DNA of 64,000 bases from assembly GCA_014529385.2 (NCBI GenBank), contig CM043942.1, positions 56,855,340 through 56,919,339 of the forward strand, written 5' to 3'. Positions 22,061 to 34,170 of this stretch are shown piece after piece. The position numbers and the translations under genes are program-made. This DNA is from Adiantum capillus-veneris. Lineage: Eukaryota > Streptophyta > Polypodiopsida > Polypodiales > Pteridaceae. The notes beneath the pieces were generated by a model that was not told where the DNA came from, made no database searches, and saw only the letters and a program-made list of their open reading frames with translations. Positions within the stretch are counted from its first letter, which is position 1, and each line of letters opens with the position of its first letter.

Positions 22061-24411
22061 TCACGTGGTGTGAGTGGAGTTCATAAGTGACTCTCGATGC
22101 TCAAAAATGGCTGAAATGAGCGTCGCAATAGAGAGTCCACATCGTGGTTGGGAGAGGAAGGTATGTAGGGAGAGCTCATGGCTAAATATATGGGGAAAAG
22201 AGGACCTAATGTGGTCAAAAGCTGAGCACTCAAGTAGTGTGTGGTACTCACTCTCTCGCACTTGACGAGGGCATAAGGTGCAAAGTCGATGACACTCCTC
22301 GCCAGTGCCCCAACGTCCTGTCTCGCAGCGTAGAGAATGGGAGCTAAGACGAATGGAGGCAATGGTGCGGATCGCACTCAACGGGATGGGCTCAAGGATG
22401 TAGGAATGGGTTCGGTTACCTCGTTCCGAGAAGAAGAGAGATTTGTAGTTTGGGGCAACGTGTGTGGTGTAATGGCTGAAGCGAGAACCTCCGGATTTCT
22501 CCCAAGCCATGATACATTGGCGTTGTAAGAAGGCCTCATTAACTTGGGAGTCGATCGACGCATCCTTGACCAAGTGACATGCATCCCATCTTCCAAACCA
22601 TTTCTTGATATCAAGCATCCACCCCGAACTTAGTATTTTGCTCTTGCATGTCTTTTGAACCTTTTGACTTGCTTCATATGCGATTCTAGGAAGTCGATGC
22701 AAAGGGCTACATTGTGTCTTACGCATGTACTCCACAACCCTTTCCATGCCCAAGACCTCAATGGGAAGCGATCCGGACTCAAGAAGTAAGAGCATGTAGG
22801 GTGTTTGTGTCTTGACTTGGAGAAAGTTGGTGAGAAAACGCTTTTGGACATTCTCAAACTCTTTCCAAGTAGACTTCCCGATGCTTCCACCCCACACCTC
22901 CACTCCATAAAGAAGCACCGGTGTCACCAATGTGTCAAAGAGGTAAGTACTTTTGAGAGCCCAACACTTGATCTCTCCTCCATTGCACATGTTCTCAAAT
23001 GCATAATAAGCCCTCTTTCCGGCTTCGAAGCGACGCATTGCACAATCCTTCCATTTATGATTGGATGGAACCTCAAGGCCAAGGTACTTGAAGTGATCTA
23101 CCACTTCAAGTTTCTCATTGTTGTATACAATGCATGGATTTTCGTCATTGAGGGTCTTTACAAGCATAACCTTGGTTTTGGATCCATTCACGATCAGCCC
23201 GCTATGTAGGCAAAAGCGTTCCAAGACACTCATAAGCTTTTGTGCATCTTCTAAGGTATGTGCCAAGAGCACTACATCATCGGCATAAAGCAAAAGCATG
23301 ATCACCGCATTTCCAATCTTAACCTCTTCTATGCCTTCTTGCTGCATAAAATCAAGAACCATGTATTCCAATTCATCAATGAGTAGCCCAAAGAGGGTTG
23401 GGGAAAGTGGCATCCTTGTTTGACACCAATAGTGCTTGCAAAAAATTCTGAAATTCCATCTCCCATACGTAATCGACATATCACTTTTTGGTAGATGCGA
23501 AAGACTGCATGCATAAATTCTCTCGGCACTTGAAGGCTTTGCATACGTCTCCAAATTTCCTCGCGGTACCATGTCAAAAGCTTTCTTGAAATCCACAAAG
23601 CAACAATACAACTTTTTTCCTTTCAATCGAGACGCTTCCATAAGAACTCGAAGAGTGACAAGGTGATCAATAGTGCTATGATGCTTTCGAAAACCTGCTT
23701 GGCCAAGCGCACGTTTGCCATTCTTTTCAGCCCATTCACTTATCTTCATCTCCATGATACATCCAAATAACTTTGCCATCAAAGAACCAACCATTATAGT
23801 GCGATAGTTTTTCACATTGTTTACATCTCCTCCTTTGTGCAAAGGTTTGATCCAATTTGCACTCCAATCATGAGGCATGCCATACTGAAGTGCAAGGTTA
23901 AACATATCGCATATCCAATATCGTGTTTTCTTGCTTGTCCATTTAATCATTTCAGCCTTGACACCTTGAAGGTCACCTGCCTTGCGAGTAGCAAGTTTCT
24001 CAAGCGCGCGGCATACATCTTCAATGGTAAAGAAGGGAGACATAAATGGAAGGGAGCTACAACCCTCCATCTTATCAACATTGGGTTGCTCATAGAGGTT
24101 CTTACAATGCATATACATATCCTCAAGAGTCAAGTCACCAAAGCTCTCAACGCGCTTTCCTTTTAGATTTTGCCAAAACTTGCCACATGCATGTGCTTTC
24201 TCTTGTGCTAAAAGAAGTTGTTTTTCGACTTCCCACCTTCTCCTCTTCTTTTGAACAAGTGCTTTGTATGGTGTGAACATTCCAAGTAAACTTCCTTGTC
24301 TTTGATTGCATCCAATCTTAGCAAGTGTTTTCGGGCTTGGCTACATTCCATGTCAAACCATTTCTTCTTGGTGCTACCCTTCTTAGACCTTTTGCAAGAC
24401 ATGTGTTTCAC
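22061..24411 (-). pseudogene. LINE ORF2 C-terminal part: reverse transcriptase and zinc knuckle
   Basis: The 739-codon frame 24280-22061 includes WIKPLHKGGDVNNVKNYRTI, the palm VDFKKAFDMVPR, LPLSPTLFGLLIDELEYMVL-like sequence, active site YADD (23287-23276), and the thumb with YLGLEV. Near the C-terminus CTLCPRQVRESEYHTLLEC is the CX2CX8HX4C knuckle. Between about 23575 and 23410 the frame is wrong: the correct RT sequence (VIGVKQGC-type motif) is read in the overlapping 23598-23329 frame, so two compensating indels keep the long ORF open. The start is also shifted: the WFDMECSQARKHLLRL part is in frame 24411-24208. Confidence 0.85.
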
Positions 24412-24567
24412 CGAAAAGCATTCCTTCGCACAAGAGAAAATTACTTCTTTTGAAAACTTTCCACTTGCATTCTAATGTTTGGCTCCCTTGATGCTCTATC
24501 ATGCTTAACATTTGGTCCACCATATCAGCATATATAAGTGCTCGTTTGAAGTCTAGACGTAGGTACA

Positions 24568-25385
24568 AAATGATTCACATCATGATTGGAGGCTACATGC
24601 TCGGGCCGTTTACCACACCTGAGGTCAATACATAACATCCTATGATCCGATTCCGGATTCCATTCACCAAGTGTAAAGCTTTGTATGCATTCTAGAGTGG
24701 CTTCTGAGAACAAACATATAGTCAATCACGCTAGCACCATTGTGCTTTCTACATGTAAAGTCATTGGTGCCTTGCCATAGAGATACACCATTTGCAATGA
24801 GCATTCCGGTACTATTGCACATATGTAGAAGTGACTTTCCATCGTGATCCACTTCTTTTGCATCATTAGAACTTTGATTATACATGTATGAGTCATCCAC
24901 TCTTCTTGATACATGCGGCATGTCGACTTGTTGTGTGTCGTGTTGTAACATATTTGTGCGAGCATTCATGTCTCCAAAAACAATGACTTCACCTTGATCC
25001 TTGTATGAGCAATGTCTTCCTCTAGTTCAACAAAGGGCTGATCTCTATCCATATTCAAGCGAGCATAAAAGTTGGAGTCATAGTGAGGAATGTAGCAGCC
25101 GGCCACAAACATGACTTGACCATTTGGTGGGCTGATTTTCAGCCATAAGTAGCGTTTATACTTATCTTCTTTGACAATGGAAACATCTTTCAAACCCTTT
25201 TTGGTCATACATGCTACGCCTCCTTGGCCTCTTCGTTGCTTGCATTTTTGGCCCACATCAAAGAATGTACAATCGTATTTGTCAAATCCAAGAATTCGTT
25301 GCGCATCATGCTCCCATGTTTCGACAAGAAGTATCACATCGGAGTCATTGGTAAGCCTCATCAATGCGCCAATCCCGCATTCCAT
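24568..25385 (-). pseudogene. LINE ORF2 N-terminal endonuclease domain
   Basis: It nicks target DNA to start reverse transcription. Frame 25385-24966 has DVILLVETWEHD (catalytic Glu region), FDKYDCTFFDVGQKCKQRRG and GQVMFVAGCYIPH. Frame 24969-24664 then has GDMNART-like MNARTNMLQHD and GASVIDYMFV (the SxxDYV motif). These match the EEP/APE endonuclease of LINEs in order. A frameshift near 24968 and another near 24660 break it. Confidence 0.8.
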
Positions 25386-25394
25386 GGATACCCG

Positions 25395-26391
25395 TTACAA
25401 TTCCAAAAGCTTATTCGCAAGCGTGAAGTTGGTCTCATAGATCATGGTGTCCCTATTTGTTGGGTGGACTTGCATCCTCCTCAAGTGACTTTTCTTCTTG
25501 AGATGATACCTTAACCTTCTTGCTTCTTTCCTCGTATGCTTTGCGACGTACATTTTGTTGCATAAGATCGATCCTTCATATACATTACAACCCGTTCCTT
25601 TGAGGTAGATCCAACCATTGTCAAGGATGATCTTTCTCTTCCTCATCAGCCATGGTACTTACAATAGGTCTTTCTCCCGACGAGGGACTCCTTGTTTTCC
25701 AACTCGATGTGGCACCATAAGCCATGATTCCTGACATGCCAAAGTGTGTAGCAAAAAACTCTTCAATAGCAACCGCAAGAGATTGGGGTGTTTCCATGCT
25801 TTCCTCCTTGATTCCACGAATGACGATGTTCTTTGAGCGTTTTTGTCGTTCTTGCAATTCTTGAGTGTCCACATTCTCTACATTCTTTGCTTGGACAACG
25901 GCTTGCGTGATAGGAGATGTAGAAACCACATTATCCTTACATATATCAGCCCATGATTTGGATGCATTTCTCATCTCACATACATCATGTCGTATTGTAT
26001 CTATCGTTTCCTCTTTCAATACATGATCACTCTCAACTTTGCTCAAGCGCTCTTTCACTACATTCATGTCCACAAGAGAGCGTTTACATTCTTGAACTTC
26101 ATTCTCAAGATGCATCAAGCGTGTTGTTTGCATTTCAAGAACCTTCTTGAGGTGCTCATTCTCCACAACGAGAACTCTTAAAGTACCATTCTCCATTGCA
26201 AGTGCGCGCAACTCTTCACCTTGCTTGTTGACGGTTTCTTGTAACGAGATCAAGTAAGCCATGATCATTGCTTCCGTTGTTGTAGATGATGTGGTTGGAT
26301 TAGCATCCAAATTCCTTGGAGATTTTGCATCATTCTCCATGGCGAGTGTGGCTTTTCCACCCTTGCGAGTTTTGTCTGACATTGCCTTCAA
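25395..26391 (-). pseudogene. LINE ORF1 (RNA-binding coiled-coil protein)
   Basis: Frame 26391-25621 (256 codons; a likelier start is MSDKTRKGG) has heptad-rich helices (about residues 45-150: LRVLVVENEHLKKVLEMQTT, ENEVQECKRSL, ERLSKVESD). QKRSKNIVIRGIKEE then begins an RRM-like domain, as in L1 ORF1 proteins. The RRM end is in frame 25646-25395 (RKRKIILDNGWIYLKG, ARRLRYHLKKKSHLRR). One frameshift separates them near 25630. Confidence 0.7.
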
Positions 26392-26569
26392 GTCGGCAAC
26401 AAAAACGCAAAGTTTTGACAGTTTTGACAGTTTTTTCAGTTCTGAGATGCTGTTACAGCAAAGCCTTTCATTACACAGAAAAATTCTGTCTTTACATCAA
26501 TGCGTAGAGGGCTTCGTGCTCTTCGATTGAGGCTATAGATCACCTAAATCGGAGTTCGGATGAGCAAGT

Positions 26570-26615
26570 TATGGTCAAAAGAGTGAACTGCTGCCTACTA
26601 GGTCAAAAAACGGCT

Positions 26616-26685
<70 letters not shown>

Positions 26686-26814
26686 TCGAGCATTGCGACG
26701 GCGAGGTGCTTGAGCGTGGCACGGCGATAGCTCCTTCTTCTTCGCGGCGAGGAATCCTCCACGAAGGCAAGCGTAGGGCGGTGAGTGATACACCCTTGCT
26801 CTCTTGAGCTTGTT

Positions 26815-26815
<1 letters not shown>
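26570..26815 (-). promoter_or_regulatory. LINE 5' untranslated region with CT and AC tracts
   Basis: On the minus strand: AAGCTCAAGAGAGCAAGG, a GC-rich part (CACTCACCGCCCTACGC, CCGCGAAGAAGAAGGAGC), then (CT)n at 26682-26640, (AC)n at 26640-26618 and CAGCCGTTTTTTGACC before ORF1. LINEs have internal promoters in this position. The same arrangement (GC-rich, CT tract, AC tract) recurs at 59698-59905. Confidence 0.55.
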
Positions 26816-26847
<32 letters not shown>

Positions 26848-26860
26848 AGAGATAGGGAAT

Positions 26861-26924
<64 letters not shown>

Positions 26925-27097
26925 GAGAGAGAGATAGGAAAGTGGAGAGCGAGATAGAGAGAGAGATAGGGAAATAGAGAGAGAGAGAGAGAGAGAGAGA
27001 TAGGAAAATAGAGAGAGATAAAGAGATAGGAAATAGAGAGAGAGGAGAGAGAGAGAGAGAGAAAGAGAGTGATATAATATATATATATATATAATAT

Positions 27098-27150
<53 letters not shown>

Positions 27151-27218
27151 GAAAATAGAGAGCGAGAGCGAGAGAAAGAGAAAGAGAGATAGCGAGAGCG
27201 AGAGCGAGAGATAGGGTG

Positions 27219-27275
<57 letters not shown>

Positions 27276-27315
27276 ATAGAGAGAGTGAGAGAGAAAGAGA
27301 AAGAGAGATAGCGAG

Positions 27316-27369
<54 letters not shown>

Positions 27370-27405
27370 GAGAGATAGAGAGTGATATATATATAGATAT
27401 ATATA

Positions 27406-27451
<46 letters not shown>

Positions 27452-27471
27452 AACTAGAGATAGCTACAAAG

Positions 27472-27507
<36 letters not shown>

Positions 27508-27512
27508 TAGAT
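26816..27512. repeat. Compound GA / GATA / AT microsatellite block
   Basis: About 700 bp of (GA)n with interspersed GATAGGAAA, GCGAGA and two (AT)n stretches (27076-27131 and 27390-27420). It contains no gene. It separates the LINE from the next unit and is a likely assembly problem spot. Confidence 0.95.
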
Positions 27513-27796
27513 AGAGAAAGTCGGTGTGAAAGAATTACGTTGGCTTACCAATTGTGAAAAGGACAGAAACTTAGAAGAAACTATGGAACTAAAAGAGGCA
27601 AAGGGGTTTTGCCCGCTACATGCATTGCCATGTACACATGGGAGTGCACGTATGTGTCTACCCATATAGGATTTGACCAATAAAGATGAGATTTTGACCC
27701 GATGGTCTTGATCTCCGTACACCTCTGGACCGAGGTGTACGGAGATCGGGCAAGACTAGAGAATGCGAGGTAGTTTACATTGTGAGGAGTATATAT
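27513..27796. other. Unassigned 284 bp with a perfect 16-bp inverted repeat
   Basis: No ORF of note. GATCTCCGTACACCTC (27710-27725) and its exact complement (27732-27747) are separated by 6 bp, forming a strong hairpin or cruciform. No run of Ts follows, so it is not a simple terminator. Its origin is unknown. Confidence 0.7.
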
Positions 27797-30382
27797 TGAT
27801 AGCCGTTTTTCGGCTTTCCATAATTGCCATAGTAAGCTACCTCACCCTATGAAATCACTCAAACATTGTGGCTATGCCTACCATTTCACTGAACATAGGC
27901 GTGTGTGAGTTAGGGGACTTTTCCCATATCTTCTTAAAAATCCTCAATTAGCTAGTCATTGGGCTAGTTGAGCCAAAAATATAAAAAATATAAGTATATT
28001 ATGGCCCATTTGTGTGTAAATATTTTATTGTATATAGGGCCTAAATAAAATGATTTTTTATAATTATTTTGGTATTTATTTAAATATTTATACTTAGGTG
28101 TGTGTTATTTATGCTATGTACATTGACTCGTCATTACCATATTTTTTCTTACCATTTTGCATACTCTTTATTCCATATAAAAACAATTTCATGCAAGCTT
28201 CTCTTATTTTGGTGTAACTGCATCCCAACAAAAATCCAAAAAAACTAGTTTTATTTATGTGTATATTTTTTCACTATTATGATTTTTCCTTCCTACATCT
28301 ATTCTCTTTTACTCTCATAAATTAGAACACCAAAAATATTCATCTTTTTATGGTAGACTTATAATGAGAGATTTATTTTGACCGCTTTATATTTTTTTCA
28401 CCTATATTATTTATATTTGACATGTACATATTTTTTTAGACCCCTCAATATTTGATTTTCTTAGTTGTACATTCACCTATATCATGATCTCAACAATATC
28501 TTCAATTATAGACCTACCAAATAAGGTCAAGGGTATGTGGAATGCATGCATGCACCATGGGGAGCTCACTCTTGGAGATATTCAAAAGAATCATCCAAAG
28601 AAGGACCTCACAAGGACCTTGTGTAGTGGAAAACATAGTCCACTTTGCTGAAATTTTAAAGATCACATGCTTCCCGAATTTGAAAAGGTGATACAAGTAA
28701 AAGTTGTAGCTTGTGAGCTGAACTTTCACCTCAAATTTTTTCATATTTTTTTGAGCTACGAGCTGTGAGCTATGGTTTTATTGGTGGACCCCATCTTGCC
28801 CATGCTATGCAGCCACACTCCCTCTTCCACTTTATCATTTTTCTCGTTTATACACACTCCTCCCTCTCCTTCCCACTCCCAAACCTGCAACTCCCATGTC
28901 CTAATTCACCCTCTTCACCATTTCCACTTCTCTCACACCTCCATAGCCTTCATCCTCCATTTCTACACCCTATGTGTCCCCCTTTCTCTCTACATATATG
29001 TCCATATTACCATACTCTCTTCAGCTTTGTAAAGAGCTTCAAAAAATAAGCAAAAATCCAAGTTAACCTCTGCAAATGAAGGCTTTATCATGAATTTTCC
29101 AAGGTTTGAAGATAACGTAGCTTCATCAACACGCGTTACTTCGCCATGCTGACCGCTTCTTCTACCGGTGCTGTAAAGAGGTGAATGTCAACTTCTCCAA
29201 GCTTCAACCTTGCTTTACAAGCTTATCCCTTCTCTAACTTTCTCATCATATATCTCACCATTTGGTGAATGATTTTGTAAATATTTTTTAGTGATAATTA
29301 CTAACTACTAACCGCTAACCTTATTGTAAAATGCACCCTCTACTAGAGTAGGCCCTCCAAATTATTCACTCAATCCCTCTCTCCTTTCATCCTCAATAAT
29401 TCTCTTCCTTGAGCCCACATCATGTGACTCAAGGACAAGAGAGACCCACCCTCATAAAAAAAATAAAATTAATATGCATAATCTTTTATTCCTTCAAATA
29501 AACTTGATTAGGCCTAATCCAAATCGGGGCTTCTAAAACCTATAAATAGAGCCCTTCTCTCCCTTGTAAATGATCACATGATCACACTACACCACACCAT
29601 TTTCAACACATAACACACCACTCTTCAAGCCTAGTTGTGTAGAGTGTGTGCATTGTGAGTGCTCTATTCCATCACTACACATAGGTGCTTTCGAGAAGCT
29701 TGAAGTTAGTTATACCATCTAGAGGAGTGGAGTGATACTATACTCTGCAATCACACTTGTAGCCTACTCTTGTCCATAAATAAAATTCATAGTTTTGGGT
29801 GCAATTGCATGCTGCAACTACGACTCTTCTCTCCAAATTGACTTGATAAGTTGGCTCATCAGGTGGTTGAAGATATATTGTCTTTGAAGTTTGTTGTGCC
29901 ATTTCACGCTTGGTGGTTTGAGGGCTTGTTGAATTGTTTGCCTAAAAGGTAAATTGTAAGAGGGTGCTCGGTGAGAGGGCTCCCCAAACTCTAAGACAAT
30001 TTGTGTATTGGCAACAAGGTCAAGTTTTGTGTTGTCTCTCTATTTCTCATCAAGCTTTGTGTGCATCTAGTCTTTAAGGCTAAGACTGATTTGCTCAAGT
30101 TGATTTGTGCTCTTTACCTCTCTCTCTGGCATGGTGAATGTTTGTGTTTGGTGTGTGTGGCTATCTTGCGTTCCCCTCTCTTTGTGCGTTTGAGTACAAG
30201 GAGATATCACGTGCGTCCTAGTTCGCATTTACAACTAGGTGGTGCCCCTTTTCTTGTTTGGTTTCTGGTTGTGGATTGTTGTTGTCTCTGATTGTGCTTA
30301 CCCCAGCCCCAATTGAGCAGCACGGGAGCCTCGAAGGGTGTTTAGAGGCCGCTCATCTTGTTGCCCGCCCTGGACCGTCTCA
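27797..30382 (+). repeat. LTR family 2, copy R: solo-like LTR in plus orientation
   Basis: It starts TGATAGCCGTTTTTCGGC at 27797 and ends GACCGTCTCA at 30382 (about 2586 bp) and aligns inversely with 12830-15475. A TATA box TATAAATAGA lies at 29541-29550, and the hairpin-TGGTGCCCC element at 30217-30248. No primer site or gag follows it and no polypurine tract precedes it, so it is best seen as a solo LTR. Flanks TATAT (left) and ATATA (right) may be a target duplication shifted by one base in AT-rich DNA. It lies directly upstream of the first CACTA coding exon. Confidence 0.8.
30217..30248 (+). other. LTR hairpin followed by TGGTGCCCC (copy R)
   Basis: CCTAGTT (30217-30223), 9-nt loop, AACTAGG (30233-30239), then TGGTGCCCC (30240-30248), 134 bp before the LTR end. 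The position relative to the LTR end matches copy L. Confidence 0.6.
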
Positions 30383-30416
30383 ATATATTAAAACAACATT
30401 CATAATCATTGTAGAT

Positions 30417-31724
30417 GGCAACGTCATCAACTAACATGGAGGAAAAGATTGCATGCTTGTGCATGCTCTACAAGTATCAAATCTGTGCATGCGTAGGATA
30501 TGTAATGAGCATGTGCACAAGTATGGAGAGTTTGCTAGAGAAATCGTACAGAATCTACGATACGACTCCTACGGAACGGGCATTGATTTTTATGACATAA
30601 CACCTATATCTGAGAGAGAGAGAAAAAGGATTATGCATGAAGGTCTGAAGCAGAAAAGGGCTTACAGACAGAAGACGACGGCATGGAGGAGATGCTCGAT
30701 GCATTCTTCCAGACAAGCGAGGAAAACGCTAACAAAGCAGCACCAGAATCCGTGCGCATATCTCTTGAAGACATGTTGAGGAAGTTGGCACGTCAACCAA
30801 TCTATGAAGGCACCAAAATATCTGTGCTTCGTACTTGTGTGGCGTTTTTGAATCTTCAGTCAGTGTACGGGTGGTCAGATGCAAGCGTCACTGTTTTGTT
30901 TAGGTACGTAATTTACAAAAGAGATTTTCCGATTGCAACAGTGACGTGCTTAGGGATATTTTTAATTTAATGTGGCTTAAACAGGTTGTTGCAGGAGTAA
31001 ATTCTCCCGGCTGGCAATGAAATGCCCCCCTCCAGGCCAGACACAAAGCAACTATTGACCTTAGTTGGCTTGGACTACAACAAGATTCATGCATGTCCAA
31101 ATGATTGCATTCTTTTTTGCAATGAATTCACAGATTTTCTGTCGTGTCCTAAGTGCGGAGCAATGTGCTACAAACAAGCTGCGGTTGGCGAGACAGTGCC
31201 AGCTAAAGTGTTGCGGCATTTCCCTATTATTCCTAGGATAAAAAGCATGTTTTGTTGTGGTTCCATTGCAAAGTTGATGCGGTGGCATTCTACGAATAGA
31301 TTCACTGACGCAACATTGAGGGTGCCCGTTGATTCAAAGGCTTGGAGGCACATTGAAGATACCTAGCCACATTTTAAGAGTGAACCACGCAATTTGCGTT
31401 TGGACATGGCAATGGATGGAGTCAATCCATTTGGCTTGAGAAGATAATCATGGAGCACTTGGCCTGTGTGCCTTATCAATTACAACCTCCCTCCGTGGCT
31501 TGCCATCAAGAAGGGCCATTTGATATTAAGCTTGATTGTACCTAGTAAGTTCAAGGAAAAAAACATGGATGTTTATCTAGCTCCACTAGTTGACGAGCTC
31601 CAGGAGTTATGGCATGGGATCGACATAGCAGATGCGGTTGAACCTGTAGGACAACAGCATGCAAGGATCCATGGACTTCTTGTGTGGACTATGCATGATT
31701 GTCCAGGATACGGAGAAGATTCTG
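30417..31724 (+). pseudogene. TNP2-like transposase, N-terminal exons
   Basis: Exon frames give MEEMLDAFFQTSEENANK, LQSVYGWSDASVTVLF (conserved YGWSD), then an 81-bp intron (GTACGT at 30904 to ACAG at 30984). After it come LVGLDYNKIHACPNDCILF, CPKCGAMCYK, AKVLRHFPIIPRIKSMF, AKLMRWHS, AMDGVNPFG, STWPVCLINYNLPPWLAIKK and LVDELQELWHGI. This matches the Transposase_21 family in order. In-frame stops occur at about 30997, 31363 and 31446, so it is dead. A second intron begins GTAATG at 31725. Confidence 0.85.
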
Positions 31725-31833
31725 GTAATGGTTCTTGATTTACAAAATTCTCTCTATTCGCAAGCACTTTGCCTTGGCCTGAATCATGCTTTAATATATG
31801 CAGAGCTTACAACTTCGGGATACAATGCATGTC

Positions 31834-31861
31834 CAATTTGCAGTCCGCAATTTGCAGTCCG
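31834..31861. repeat. 14-bp tandem duplication in the transposase
   Basis: CAATTTGCAGTCCG occurs twice in a row (31834-31847, 31848-31861). 14 is not divisible by three, which explains the frame change at this point. Confidence 0.9.
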
Positions 31862-33275
31862 TCTTTGGATGTACGCTATTCTGCCTCGGTTCGAAAGACA
31901 ATTTATCAAGGCCACCACCGTTATCTTCCAGATGGCCATCACTTGCGCGAAGGTCGGCTTCGTCATGTCGAATGTTGTCCTATGCATGTACAAGAGTGGT
32001 GTCGCCGATGGGAGCAACATGAGGGGAACCCTGTTCCAGGAATGAAACATTTGTCCATTCTCCATACGTTGCCGTACTGGGGTGATCTACTAATTAACCA
32101 TTTGCTGGATCCAATGCATATATTCAAGAATGTGGGAGACCTCCTCTGGAAGACAATCATGGGAACGAAAGACAATCGAGCTTCACGAGATGATTTGCAG
32201 TCAGTTGGAAAGATCGCAAAGCTGTGGCCTTTCACCAATGCAGCTGGCCAAACAAAGCTTCCAAGAGCGCCATGGGTATTGCTAAAAAGCGAGGAGCCAC
32301 AAGTTAAAAGGGTGATTTCAGAGTTCAAGACGCCAACAGGATATATGCAATGTCTCAAGATAGCATTCACCCATGTGATGATCAACTGTCAGGATTGAAA
32401 TCACACGACTGGCATAAGTTATTGCAATTCATTCTTCCAATTGCGATCAAGGGGTGCTTAAGGGAGGAAGTGCGGACCTGCATATACACAATTTCAGAGC
32501 TAGTGCGGTGGATCTCTTCCAAGGAGATACGAGAGGAATCTATTGCAGTCGCAAGGGCTAACTCCATTGAGGCAGTTTGCATGATTGAGAAGTATCTACC
32601 CACGAGCTGCCTAACTATCCAAATGCACTTGCTCGTCCATGTAGAGGTTGCAGTGGCAGGTACAGTCCACAGCCATTGGATGTTCTTTCTAGAGCGGTTC
32701 ATGAAAATACTTAAGGGTTTTGTTCACCAAAAATCGCGTCCAAAGGGGAGCATGGTAGAAGGATGTCTAGTGCAAGAGTCTCTTGTCTTGACGACCAAAT
32801 TTCTATCTGTTTCTGACCCAGAAATTCCTCGACTGTGGAGCGATGAGGAGGGTGCAAGACTGGTGGGAGAGAAGCCACAAGGGCAAGGGGTGCCAAAGAA
32901 AATGAACGACGCCATGCGAGAAAAGATCATGAAGTTTTGTATACTAAATTTACAGCCGATGCAAAAATGGCTTGAAAGGTACGGAGAGGAGAAAGAGAGA
33001 CACAATAGGGAGAGACACGATTGGAGGCGAAGTCGAATGACTAGAGGCTTACCCTTGCCAGACTATCTCGCTCCTCTACCTGAATTCCCTACAATGGCAT
33101 GGTTGGACAAGACAGTGAGAGCAGCTCGACAGATCCAAGAACCCATATCTCTAGAAGAGGAAGAGCTGGCTATTGGATGTGACTGGAGGTATCATACATA
33201 CATGGCACTGTGGCCGCATGGAAATCATTTCAGAACACAACAAATTGACAGTAGAAGAAATACGTTTGACAGTGG

Positions 33276-33607
33276 GGTAATTGTTAGTTTCATGCAAAAG
33301 AGCAGGGCCAGTGCCAGAGACACGAATGAGAGCACTAGCAACTTGGATTACTGTGGTTTGGTGTCAGATATCCTGAAAGTCAGCTTCAGGCGGTTTGAGA
33401 TGTTTTTGTTGGATGTGAAGTGGTTCAAGGTGATTACTTCTGGTAATTGTTAGTTTCATGCAAAAGAGCAGGGCCAGTGCCAGAGACACGAATGAGAGCA
33501 CTAGCAACTTGGATTACTGTGGTCTGGTGTCAGATATCCTGAAAGTCAGCTTCAGGTGGTTTGAGATGTTTTTGTTGGATGTGAAGTGGTTCAAGGTGAT
33601 TACTTCT
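33276..33607. repeat. 166-bp tandem duplication in the transposase C-terminal region
   Basis: The copies 33276-33441 and 33442-33607 differ at about two positions (GGTTTGG/GGTCTGG, CAGGCGG/CAGGTGG). The duplication shifts the frame and creates the stop at 33453. The near identity marks a recent event compared with the decay around it. Confidence 0.9.
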
Positions 33608-34170
33608 GGTCGCAATGCAACGGTACGCAGAGATGGAAACAAGCTTGTGCAAATAGATTCTACAAAGGTTTGGACAGATGCGAGCAACACATTTTCTCTC
33701 CCCGAACATTGCGAGCAAGTGGTCTTTGTACCGGACCCTTGAGAGCGACAATGGTGGTTTGTGGTTCACGTTTCTCCAAGAAATAAATAAGTATTTGAAG
33801 GGCAAGAGCTCCTGGAGGAAAGTCGGTCAGACGACGCAGATACTATTGTGACATTAGATGAGATGGACGAAGGTATGGCAGAGGAAGCTGATAGATATAC
33901 GAGGGATGACGTAGAAGAGGCAGATATGACACTTGTAGATGAAGATACAATGGATGAAAACAATCTGTCAGAACGAGTTGGGGTAGATTTATTTCTGCGA
34001 TTAGAGATAGACGATGATACGGTGCAAGATCTTATCACTGATGCATCACTCCTCGAGGCCTAGGCCTATAAGTGTTTGTGTGAAGACGTTGATTTAAAAT
34101 TAAGCTTAAAGTTAATTTAAACAAAGGTGTTCTGATGCTTTCTTTTACTTTCTTTGTGCAGGACTTTAAT

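Larger units (their letters stand above)
21982..26815 (-). mobile_element. L1/jockey-type LINE, nearly full length, decayed
   Basis: Minus-strand order: 5' region with CT and AC tracts (26815-26570), ORF1 with coiled coil, ORF2 with apurinic-type endonuclease, reverse transcriptase and C-terminal CCHC, then a short 3' end with a microsatellite tail. Both flanks run into GA-rich simple sequence, so target duplications cannot be defined. Several frameshifts show it is inactive. A second copy of the 5' region sits at about 59698-59905. Confidence 0.85.
31804..34063 (+). pseudogene. TNP2-like transposase, central and C-terminal part
   Basis: After an intron ending ATGCAG at 31803 the frame gives TSGYNACPIC. 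A 14-bp tandem duplication (31834-31861) shifts the frame to one with YQGHHRYLPDGHHLREGRL and DPMHIFKNVGDLLWKTIMG. A further shift near 32348 leads to the 367-codon frame with LSGLKSHDWHKLLQFILPIA, VHSHWMFFLERFMKILKGFV and SRPKGSMVEGC (C-terminal TNP2 domains), then a DUF4216-like part (NLDYCGLVSDILKVSF) that is duplicated. An acidic tail (DDVEEADMTLVDEDTMDENN) ends at 34063. Confidence 0.85.

Noticed and set aside
29580-29600. CACTAC sequence as left CACTA terminus
   Set aside because: It reads CACTACACCACACC, does not match the right terminus (CACTACAACAAAAAAGG), and lies inside the family 2 LTR.
31963-32385. Minus-strand ORF of 140 codons
   Set aside because: It is antisense to clear transposase motifs on the plus strand.
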